DNA of 64,000 bases from Polyporus tsugae (Eukaryota; Basidiomycota; Agaricomycetes; Polyporales; Polyporaceae). The notes under the pieces were generated by a model. The model worked only from the letters and a program-made list of their open reading frames with translations. It made no database searches and was not told the origin of the DNA. The stretch is taken from the NCBI GenBank assembly GCA_024305745.1, contig JAHRBS010000012.1:1989001-2053000 (forward strand), read 5' to 3'. A program made the position numbers and the translations under genes. Position 1 is the stretch's first letter. Each line of letters opens with the position of its first letter. Positions 47,523 to 57,431 of this stretch are shown here, piece after piece.

Positions 47523-50500
47523 CTACAAAAGCTTGTTGTGGAGGATCCGCGTCTCCTTGAGGGCCTGCAGCTTCTCCGCAATCACATCCAGCGGCAGCGT
47601 CTCCGTGCGCGCCTTGGTGCCCACATCGTCGCGGTTGCGCACATTGACCGACCGGCTGTCGAGCTCCTCCTGGCCGACGACTGCACACACCCCAACGTGT
47701 CGTCAGCAAACAACGTCGCCTACGTATAATACCTATATAAAGACCTACCGAGGATAAAGTTGTACTGCGCGATTTCGCCGTTGCGGATCTTCTTCGGGAG
47801 CGTGTTCTCGCCGTTGTCGACGTCGACGAACAGCCCGAGCTTCGTGAGCTTCTCCGCCACCTCCGACGCGTACTCTCTCTGCAAATGCAAGACACGTCAG
47901 CGTTCGCTCTCATTTAAACCATGCAGACCTCTTGGCCTAAAAAAAGAAAGAGAAAGAGGACGATTACTCACGTAAGGCACCGCAACAGGCACGACCAGCA
48001 CCTGGCGCGGCGACAGCCAGAACGGCCACTTGCCCGCAAAGTGCTCGGTGATGATCGCGATGAATCGCTCCAGGCTGCCCAGGATCGCGCGGTGGATCAT
48101 GACCGGGCGGGGGGGCGGGCGCCCAGCGTCGGCGGCGGCGGCCTCGTCCGCGGCGCGGTACTTGAGGTTGAACCGCTCGGGCAGCTGGAAGTCGAGCTGG
48201 ATCGTCGCGCACTGGAACGACCGCCGGAGCGCGTCCTTGATCTTGATGTCAATCTTGGGGCCGTAGAACGCGCCGTCGCCTGGGTTGAGCTCCCACTTGC
48301 CGGGGTAGAACTTGTCCAGCGCCTTCTTCAGTTGCTGTGGTGTTCGTGGTCAGCCGTATACATGCACGAGGGGGAAGGGCAGGACATACATCCTCGGCCC
48401 GGTTCCAGGTCTCGATCTCGCCAAGGAAGTTATCCGGGCGCGTCGAGAGCTCGAGCACGAAGTCGAACCCGAATAGGCCGTAGATGTGCTGCATAAAGTC
48501 GAACAGCGCCGCGATCTCCTCCTCGATCTGCGTCGGCATGCAGAACACGTGCGTGTCGTCCTGCACAAACCGCCGCACACGCGTGAGGCCCGTGAGCGCG
48601 CCCGATGCCTCGTTGCGGTGGAGGATGCCGAATTCCGCCATGCGGATCGGCAGCTCCTTGTACGACCGGTCGCGCGAGTCGAAGATGAGACAGTGGCCGG
48701 GACAGTTCATCGGCTTTAGCCCCCACTTCTCCTTCTCGATGTCGAGCGTGAACATGTCATCCTTGTAGTTCTGCCAGTGGCCGGAGGTCTCCCAAAGCTT
48801 CGAGTGGTACATGTTAGGCGAGATGACTACAAGCCACGTTAATAGGATGAAGTTGAAGTTATGTGCAATAAAGGGGGGTACCTTCTTGGTATCCACGTTT
48901 AAAGTACTCTGACTGGACGCGCATATAGTGAGTATGATGCATCCTTGAAACTGACGACACTTACACGCATGAGCTCAACAAGCGTGTTGTAGATTCGGGT
49001 ACCGTGAGGCAGGAAGAAGCAGCTGCCCGGGCTAAGGTCGTTGAAGAAGAACAGTTCTTGCTCCTGTAATTAGGAAGACGCGCATGGGATCAGCTCCGAT
49101 CCTTCTACCAAAAGCACGATCGACGCGATGCTACCTTGCCAATTTTCCTGTGATCGCGCTTTGCAGCTTCCTCAAGGAACACCTTGTACTCTTTGAGCTG
49201 GGCTTTATCTGGGAACGAGATACCGTACACGCGCTGGAGTGAGTCGTTCGCAGCATCGCCTAGGAAGTAGGATGCGGAGTTCTAAACGGAGATACTATGA
49301 AAATACGCACAGGAGAGGTTTACCGTTCGAACGCACCTTCGTGACCATGAACGCCTTAATCTTGCCAGTATGGGGGATATGGGGGCCGACACATAGATCT
49401 ACCATCGGTCCGCAGCGGTATACAGTGGTGGACGTGCCATCGGGTATCTTGGACTCGATGATGTACTTCTTGTACTTGTTGTACTGCACGCCTCATCCCA
49501 TAAGCTCGCCATCGCAGTATTTCAACATATACCTAGGACGTACCTCAAACATTTCGAGCAGCGTCTCCTTGGGGACAACGAGACGTTCGAACTTCTGCTT
49601 TTCCTTGATGGCCAGGTCGGCAACCTTCTCGAGCGCGGGGTAGTCGCTGTTCACTACTGGCCTGCGATCGTGCGACGTTCATTAGACAGCGAAGGCACGA
49701 CACGTCCGGAGGATGCTCACCTGTCGGCGATGGCCATCTCGTAGAAGAAGCCGTCTTCTGTTGGGGGGCCGATGCACAAGTGGCAGCCATAGTGACGCTC
49801 GGAAGCCTCGCCGAGGACGTGTGCGGAAGAGTGCCAGAATACACGTTTCCCTGGAGGCAGAGTGAATACGAAGTTTCATGGGTCGACCTGCTTGTGTCGG
49901 ACCGACCTTCTGGGTGGTCAAAGTCGAGTAGCTCTAGTGACACGGAGGCCTCGAGGGGACGCTCGAGATCCCACAGCTCACCGTTCACCTGGTATGATAG
50001 TCAGCGAGACATCATATGCGTCAGGTAGAGTACATTATATGAAAGGATGAACTTGGACGGGGATTGTTCGAACGGCATAACTACGGAACGTCGTTTCATT
50101 CGGACGTCAAGAAGACCCTTGGGGGGCCATCTGCATAACCGCAGCCTATGTGGAGGGATACGTGTCGGATATATTCGTCCAGGGTACGCGTAGATACCAC
50201 AGGTTACCTGACCTTCCACCGTCCAGGTACACACCCAACCTCCATGGGTATGTACCTGTGACCGGTAAAGCCAAAATGGCCATGGGTTAACCTGAGTGCA
50301 TCCTCAAACTTGCGTTGCAAGAGAGAACCTGAATTTCGTTTCCCAACCTGCACGCGACAACGGAAGTATACCGCCCCATGCATCTCCTCTACAAACGACC
50401 CGCGGAAGATATTGAATGTCATCAACTCACCTTTGCAATGACGACCTTGTCCGCAAGACCCTTAGAAATCTCCTTTGCGACGTCTAGCGGACTCGTCTCC

Positions 50501-51008
50501 CAGCTCGTCCCTTTACGCTGCGCGCCGTCAGGGAGGGTGATGGTAATTTCCTGGCGGGGCTGGTCTTAAAATTCACTATCTGTCAGGGATGTAATGAACT
50601 GCGGCGACAATCTAGACGTACTCTTGACAAACTCATCGTACTCGGTCTTGAGCTTCTCGAATATCTTGATGCGGTGATCGAAGTACTCCGGACGAGGATC
50701 CAGCTAGAAAGATGTGAGGGTATGGCTTGGCTGTAAGCGGGAAGTAAACGGACCTCGAGGGGGAAGGCCGATGCAGCGTCCTTCTTCTTGTCCTTTGTTT
50801 TCTTCGCGCCCTGGGTGTCCTTGTGTGGGGCATTGAGCGCAGGGATCTGCGCAGGATGCGACGTGGAGGCGACCGGAGAGGTCATGGATGTGGAGTGGAG
50901 GCGGACGGCAGGAGGGCAGGGACGTCGGGGGGCAGTGGATGGGCGCAAGGGACGAATGGAGAGGGGACGGGAGAAGGCAAGCTGCTGAAATCGATGCAGC
51001 CTGAGCAT
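47523..51008 (-). CDS. THS1: Threonyl-tRNA synthetase, probably dual cytosolic/mitochondrial
   Basis: Charges tRNA-Thr. In order: N-terminal TGS domain ([26 protein letters not shown]), editing domain with [10 protein letters not shown] and [19 protein letters not shown], then the class II core with motif 2 in [41 protein letters not shown] and motif 3 in [18 protein letters not shown], and the anticodon domain to LHNKLL, stop at 47523. From ATG 51008 the first 41 residues are Arg/Leu/Ser-rich without acidic residues ([20 protein letters not shown]), a mitochondrial presequence. A second in-frame ATG at 50885 (MTSPVASTS) would give the cytosolic form. One intron (49989-50430) is 442 nt; the others are about 50-65. 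Confidence 0.94.
49989..50430 (-). other. Long (442 nt) THS1 intron with internal hairpin
   Basis: Donor AAG|gtgagt at 50430 and acceptor ataccag at 49989 flank it. Inside, aggtacacaccca (50225-50237) pairs with tgggtatgtacct (50245-50257), 12 of 13 Watson-Crick with one G-T. No coding sequence seen. Confidence 0.7.
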
Positions 51009-51364
51009 TCGGACGGTTTGTTGGGATCGTCCGAGTCCGCGCGAGTCACTTGCTCCTTCTGTCCTCTCATCCCTCCATCCTTATCTAATCTCGTTTACTC
51101 TCATGATGGGACGGGCGAGATCCTGTGGATGGCCCTCCTTATTGATTGGGAACTAGCGAAACCCGTCGGTGACCAGGACTCGCCCTTGAAAGCCACTCGA
51201 GTGAAACGCATAGTGAATGACTCCTTTTCAGTAGTACTATGTGAAACCGGTTCTGACAAGACTTCGATAGGGAACGTATTCGTTCATGTCCGTTACAGCT
51301 GTTTCCGAAATTGGTGTCCGCGTGCGTCTCCGCGCGAAAAAAATCAAAAAATCCGGAAATTCAG
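51009..51364. other. THS1 upstream region, up to dioxygenase relic
   Basis: Promoter side of THS1. No gene seen. tttccgaaattggtgtc at 51302-51318 recurs at 55185-55201. Confidence 0.5.
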
Positions 51365-51763
51365 GTCGACGGCGAGGCGTTCAGGGACATTCGAATCGAA
51401 GAATGCGAGATGTTTCTCCTCCCAGGTGACATCCAGCCGTGGTTCATTCGTCGAAGCTATCGTGCTTGAACTGGACTCGCTTCGCAGCCAACACACTAGT
51501 ACACAACTCCGTGCGATTTGCGAACACGATCATCGGAATCGTGGCCGAGCGAGTTCGTCCGGAGGGTTCTATCGGTGAGTTTCCTTCCGTTGCTCGGCGT
51601 GTTTTTCCCTATCTTTTGTCCCGTTTGCATATGGTCAAGAACCTCAGACCGCCTGCGCTAGTACTGCAAGTCACCTGGCTGGCATGAAAAGCCCACGATC
51701 ATCTGCGACGATGCTTTCCACCGTACAAACCTCGGTGTACAACTCAAGCCCGCCATTGGAAGG
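51365..51763 (+). pseudogene. Relic of a second 3-hydroxyanthranilate dioxygenase gene
   Basis: Matches the middle and end of the intact gene at 42819-43538 with the introns still at the same places. Exon-2 part: [20 protein letters not shown], donor, acceptor cgcag at about 51486. Exon 3: ANTLVHNSVRFANTIIGIVA, then ERVRPEGSI and donor gtgagt. Exon 4: RLR-stop-YCKSPGWHEKPTI and LGVQLKPAI. Exon 1 and the first half of exon 2, with two iron ligands, are missing. The Trp codon of RLRWYC is TAG, and the C-terminal CSEC is gone. Retained introns mean a DNA-level duplication, not a processed copy. Confidence 0.88.
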
Positions 51764-52790
51764 AGGACGTGCGTCAGCGCGTGGATATTCTGCAGCGGGA
51801 ACTTTATTGAGCCCTTCCCGATGCGAAGGGGTTCGTGGAAGAGTGACGACTGAGGGACAGGAAGGTCTGACTCGGGGAGCTCACCAAAGCGCGTCTGGTC
51901 CCGCAACCAAGGACCCTCCCCGTAGCCCGTATAGGGAAAGTAGGCATGGTCCATCAGGAGGTATGCATTGTTCCCAACTGCTGTGATTGATATTTATCAT
52001 CAGGGACGAGTAAGGTGAACCGTGCTTCGAGGTTAACATCGGGAAAATTTGCCTGTCGATACGCAGAGGATGAGGCTGAGGTTCTGCATCACAGTTGCTT
52101 TTCCGTCCGTCCAAGGAACCATATGTATGGCTACTCCGTAGGATACAGAGACCTAGGTCACCCTGTTGCAGTCAGTGTCAGACGCGGAGTTGCTGGTGTC
52201 CTCGTCCTAATTGAAGGTAGCAGGATCTCGTTCAGGAGCGGCTGCGAGGGGAAGCGAGAGCTTTAAGTGGGCCACGGGAGCCAGGCCCAGGAATTCGCGA
52301 ACCTGGACATCATATTGGAGGTGATCAGAGCGATTTGAGGATGATTCTGGATTGAACCAATTCTGAAAACGATTCTGGCAGAATCGCGCGCCAGATCGCA
52401 GAGTTGACCTCAGGAGCCGCGTCTGCCTCATAGAATTGCGTTCAGGATCCCGTTAGCCTTGTGAATAGTTCAGGACACCTCACCTAAACTTGTAGCCAAA
52501 TCTTGACCCTGCCTTTTTTTTTCAACCAGACCGCCGGCGGGCCGGCCAAAATGTAGACAGTCCCACAAGTCGGAGCCATTCTGATACTACCTTTCTCAAT
52601 GAGATATCGTCTTATTTCTAGCCCATTGGCCCCACTATCACCGCGATAAAATAACGCAATATATGTATTCAATGGTGTCATCTGAAACTCTTCGAGAACT
52701 GGGTAACATAACGACTCCGAGTCGATCATCTATACTAGTAGTCAACGTCAACCGCCGTGACAACGCACAAGTTGAAGACTCGGACTCAAA
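51764..52790. other. Spacer with coding-like minus-strand stretches
   Basis: On the minus strand, about 51955-51750 reads NNAYLLMDHAYFPYTGYGEG, then PWLRDQTRFGELPESDLPVP and FHEPLRIGKGSIKFPLQ. About 52075-52000 reads SAYRQANFPDVNLEARFTLL, then VPDDKYQSQ. Both look like real protein, but I could not link them or name the family. Probably a decayed gene next to the dioxygenase relic. The part 52260-52480 shows nothing. Confidence 0.35.
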
Positions 52791-54155
52791 TCAATCCTGA
52801 GTAGAAGTTTCAACAATATATGTACGCTCATACCCCTTTCCAGCCACGCGCAGGCTCAAGCACGTACGGAAGTGGTGCAAGACTATGGCCTCGCTCACTC
52901 CAGACGGCAATTTCACTGTATCGCCGAAAAACGGATCCAAAACCTTTGGGTACATGGACTCGAATACGTATATCTTTCCCTGATCGCATCCGAGTTGGTC
53001 AGATTCAATCCGTTTCGATGAACCGTGACCGCTTCAGAACTTACCTCGTAGATTGACCACTGATACTGATCGAAGAATCTGTGAAGGTCCGAGCGCAGCA
53101 ACATTGCATTTTCAGGGCAATCCGCTTTCTTCCGAGTCTGTGCATATCTGAGGACATCGTCGAGCTCCTCGTCCTCCAAGAATTTCACCGCCTTCCCACT
53201 GTGATGTTAGCCCTTCAATTCATATGAACATTCTGACTCCTAAGACTGACCTTCTCGGCCAATGCTAGCGGGAATATGTGTGCAACCTCAAGCGCAGTAT
53301 AATCTATGCCTCGCTTGCGAGCCATGGCAGCTAGCTTGGAGATCACGCAACATTTATCACGCTCCCTCACGTGTTCCCGTGTTTTTTCATTCTGGGAAAT
53401 TGCAATGTAAGCACTCATTCAAAATTCCGACCCGAAAAATGAGTACGATACCCGAGTGCCTGCATCAGCCTGAACGATCTTTGCACATTTGGTGAACATG
53501 GTGGCATCCTTGACTTGGGGACTTGTAGATATGACGTTGGTGAGGCTCTCAATGACACGATCACTGTTAGCCTCCCGAGTCTCCTTGAATGTCCCCAAAT
53601 ATAGGATGTAGTGGCCGGGTTTGCAGGGGTTGTTGTCATCGATGCGGAAAAAACGTTGACCTTGTTTAAGAGCTAGGTCTGTGGTGCTCTTCCTCAAGCG
53701 GAAATTCTGAGTCCTGGGGTCAGGGTTTGCCGTAATATTGTCGATGAGATTCGCTTTCAAGATGTCCTCGAAGCTAACAAGGAAGTATCGACTGATAATG
53801 GGGGCTTGGCCTCCTGAATAATGAAGATTATTCCTTTGAGACCGAGAAAACTATCAGAATAATATGATTACTCACGCCGGACTTGAGTGCTACCTTCCAA
53901 CTCCGAAAAATCAATAATGAATTTGAGCCATTTATACAGTGTCGCATAGGTCAATCTGCCGTGGTTGCTCCACACGCCTGCCATAGTGCCCGACCATTCA
54001 TCAGGTAAGTATGCCTCCTCGTCCAAGCTGGGGTGCAATACTTCACCTGCAAGCAAACTCATTCCGAATCGAGTCGGGTCATCAAGGTCAGAGGAGGCCC
54101 AGATGTGAATGTCCCTTTGTTCGTGATTCTTGTAGTCGTTTGATGGTGCGGACAT
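52791..54155 (-). CDS. HNH-type nuclease-domain protein, catalytic residues present
   Basis: Spliced model: N-terminal unknown domain (MSAPSNDYKNHEQRDIHIWA.., LTYATLYKWLKFIIDFSELE), then GQRFFRIDDNNPCKPGHYIL, then the HNH core RERDKCCVISKLAAMARKRG, YTALEVAHIFPLALAEK, ENAMLLRSDLHRFFDQYQWS, and a last exon GKIYVFESMYPKVLDP ending VETSTQD, stop at 52791. The pattern C..I(S) - AH.FP - N...L..DLH..FD fits the HNH_2-like family common in basidiomycetes. The Lys-to-Ala junction uses acceptor gggaag. An upstream in-frame ATG (54257) is possible. The biological role is unknown; defence, genome maintenance or mobile-element origin are all open. Confidence 0.7.
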
Positions 54156-55387
54156 AGTTGAACTGAATCGAGGGGAACTGCAGTTGCGTCGAAGAGTGGG
54201 GTCTGAAGCTGAAGTTGAGTGCTGTCGCTGTGATGAGGACTCGGAGTATTTATGCACATTCTGTGGCCCTTCAGCTCGCTGGCTACGGCCTCACGGTTCC
54301 CTACCATGGAGGATCCTTACAAAATCAGGTGTCCACGGACCCATCAGATAGGGAATGCAGGATCCAACAAAATTGATGGTATGGAATGGAATACTCTCAT
54401 GCAGCAGAGAGCATCAGTGAAACGTCCGAGTCCTAGTAGTACTGTACTACCGCTCTGTAACACTAGCAGGGACGTACAAGCCGGCGCGTCACACGTCACA
54501 AGGCCTTCTGCTCGTATGTCACCTGTCACAGGCCCCATCACCGCGTGTGACACCGGCCAAATTTCAGGAGTCCCCCCAAATAAAGCGAATTTGTTGCCTG
54601 CCGCCTGTAGCTACCCACCGCGCCGCCGGGTTGAAACGAAAAGTACAGTATCTTACTCATCATGATGAGCAATCATGAAATCTCTAGGAACCCATCAGGC
54701 TTCAGGCCTTCAGGCCTGATGGGTTGGTTGAGATATCAGACCCTGAGTGCCACTGAGAGAGTCAGCATCATGTGCTACTATAGTAGGCTGAAGGTTCGTA
54801 GGCTACGGTACCAAGCCTCACGCACGCGGACCGTCCGGTCGACTAATGCACTGCAGTGGAGCAAGTTGAGGCCATCGGGCTGAGATGAAACGCGCATCTT
54901 CTCAGTTGTCGTGATACCGTGACCGTGTTTGAGGTTTGTACTTGGGCGGTTACAGGGAGTGATAGGAATGGAGTGACGAGGCTTCAGACGTGTTTGAATT
55001 GGAATGGAAGTTCGCTCGTCGCAATTGTGGGAGCAGTCGGACATCTTGCAATTGCGCACATCATTTGGATAATATTTGCCGACACCAACACCACGATCGG
55101 AGCTCGAGTTGAGCGGCTCAACCGCCCTTGTTACAATAGATGATCATGAGGAGAACCGTGACGCAACCCGCTTATGTATAGCTCTTTCCGAAATTGGTGT
55201 CAGCACGGCACCGTGACGGCGTGACCTCAACGTTCAACCCTTGCGACGCTGGCCCACACACAACAATATGTCGGAGACGCTTTGAACTCAAATTGCCGTA
55301 TAAGAACTCGAGGGACCTGTGCGTGAGATTCTCCAACACATCTCGCATTCCTTCTTCTACTCTCATACCCACAACTGCGCTGGTGAA
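54156..55387. other. Divergent spacer between two HNH-type genes
   Basis: Both genes start outward from here. No gene seen. Repeated gtcacaagg/gtcacctgtcaca bits lie at 54485-54550, and there is a hairpin at 54689. Confidence 0.5.
54689..54725. repeat. 12-bp perfect inverted repeat hairpin
   Basis: aacccatcaggc (54689-54700) pairs exactly with gcctgatgggtt (54714-54725). The 13-base loop contains ttcaggccttcag. Confidence 0.8.
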
Positions 55388-56813
55388 ATGCCCGAAATCC
55401 AGGACACCAACTTTCGGGTTGCCTTGGCCCATGGGTCTGCTGTCGTTCGCGAACGCCACGCAGACACATTCATTTGGTGGCCAACTGGGCTCCTGGCCTG
55501 TGCGTACTCTTGTTCATCGGGCAGCATTGGTCTTACTGAGAGACTCGTTAGGTTTCAACAGTAAAGATCTCGGGCCCGTGAACGCCAAAGACACACAACG
55601 CTGGATCCGAAAGTTATTGCAATTGGCAAACCCTGAGACTGTGTTCAACGTGAAGCCGGTCAAAATCGAGCCCTACAACGATTCCTGGAAACCAATTGAA
55701 TGCCGCCCCGCCGAACACAGTTCTGTCCCCCCAATGGCATATTCCGATGTATTGTCTCCTGGTGACTATTGCGTCTATTACCAAGGTGTGCGACGCCTAT
55801 GTAGAGTGGCGAAGTGATTTATCCTTACTGGCATTCTACTGCCATGCAATGAAACAGATCCCGGTCACAAGGTGAAAGAATACCCAACGCATGCGTTCCG
55901 GGCCTTTTCAGTCCCATATCCGAGCATTGGAGGCCGTATGCGCAAGGAATCGGGTTCAGTTGGTGATGAATGCGTCCAAATGGTGCGACTTTGAGAGATC
56001 TACATAGCGACGAGGACTGATACTTTCACTTCCAGGACACGGTCCCCGAAGATTTGCTCATCAAGGCGAAGCTCCGACCACAGAGTCGGGGAACATGTGC
56101 TCTGACTGGATCCAGCGGCCCGGAAACGATCACACAGTGGATTGTGCCTCCGTCCCAGGCTTGCAACGTGAGCCAACTTGCATTTCCATCACCTATACGA
56201 ATGGTTCTCATATGCACAACCCACCCAGGTCTCCATTTTCCACGTTTGGCCCGAAGATATGAATCGGGATGAGGTTGGTTTTACCCATGTCGCCAACTTG
56301 ATCAGCATGCGGCAAGACCTCTACGAGCTATTCCTCGAGAATGCATTTGGGGTCGACGTCGAGGTGAGTGCCATCCCGGGTTTACTGTGTGAGCTGAAGC
56401 TCCCTCGGATTTCCTGACTTGGAAAATGCATCCAGGACCGTTTCAATATTCGCATATTCCATCCCTCAGCGAAAGCTGTCGGCCTTCCAGCTAGACTCGA
56501 TATATCAAACCCTGATAAGCATATCGAGTACTTCCTGGGTGAACATTTTCGTTGGTGCTTGAATGCCCATTTCCACGGAGGTAGCATCGAGGACGATGCG
56601 CTACTGGGTCGAGAACGTGTCAAACAGTTCATGAACCAGTTAAACTTCGCTAACGACAAAAGCATTCCTGCAGCGTCGAAGGTGAAGAAAGAGGACTGGA
56701 AGACTCAGCTCGGTGAAGGAATCCTCGAGTTCCAGAGGTCCCAGGATCCGGACTTCAAGGTCCCCTGGGCCGATGTCGCTGCCGCGGAAGGTGGGATTGA
56801 GCCGGGAAATTGA
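55388..56813 (+). CDS. HNH-like protein with substituted histidines
   Basis: A spliced model is continuous: MPEIQDTNFRVALAHGSAVV.. ends at 55499, joins CFNSKDLGPVNAKDTQRW at 55552, then YCVYYQ|DPGHKVKEYP at 55785/55858. Next are RGTCALTGSSGPETITQWIV PPSQACN, VSIFHVWPEDMNRDEVGF, ANLISMRQDLYELFLENAFG, DRFNIRIFHP and a C-terminal part ending GGIEPGN, stop at 56813. The layout CALTG - WIVPPS - NLISMRxDLYELF parallels the HNH core of the minus-strand neighbour, but the AH pair reads QW and the DLH histidine is Tyr. If homologous, it should not cut DNA. The 5' end could include more exons. Confidence 0.6.
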
Positions 56814-57431
56814 GGGAACGGTATGCTGGGCGGGGCAGATGGTGAGATTTGTGCTCGACAACGGAGCTATAGCTAATGTGTAGTATGATGGAATGGATAT
56901 CATTCACCGACTCATGTTATAAGTACTACTACGCTCTCGTATGTAAAAAGACGCCCGAATGACAAGATGCAACTTGGCGCTTCGCCGCTTTACGAACCAT
57001 CTTCTGCCTTCGTCGCCCATCATGGACTGCCCCCACCTTAAGGTCTCCTGCGTTTCTCAGTCGCTATCCGTAATTCCTTGGACGCAAATCATCATGATTG
57101 CCTCGCATCGGTCATTGCAAGCACACTATTCGGAGAAGGGTGGATGGACCTCCAAGTTGGCCGGATAGTTTTATTCTATGCCTCGTACGTCGTACAGGAC
57201 TTGAAGGTTTCTCTAAGCTCTGATATGTTTGGCTTTTAAGCTTCAAGAGCCGATCGCGTCCCCGTCGTCTGATCGTCAACATTTCATTCTCGACTGTGAC
57301 TGACGGTCAACTCCGAGTCCCAGCCTCCTGAGGCTTGCAGCGACCTAATACATACCTGTCCTACATCCACGACTCCTTGCTCTCATGCCTGCTTCTCGTT
57401 ACGCTCTTGCTTTGCTTTCTCAACCGCTGTC
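56814..57431. other. Spacer upstream of the kinase gene
   Basis: No supported gene. The last 180 bases are C/T-rich, as in a fungal promoter. Confidence 0.5.

Noticed and set aside
51302..55201. 17-base identical stretch tttccgaaattggtgtc at 51302 and 55185
   Set aside because: One such match is not far from chance in 64 kb and no flanking similarity extends it.
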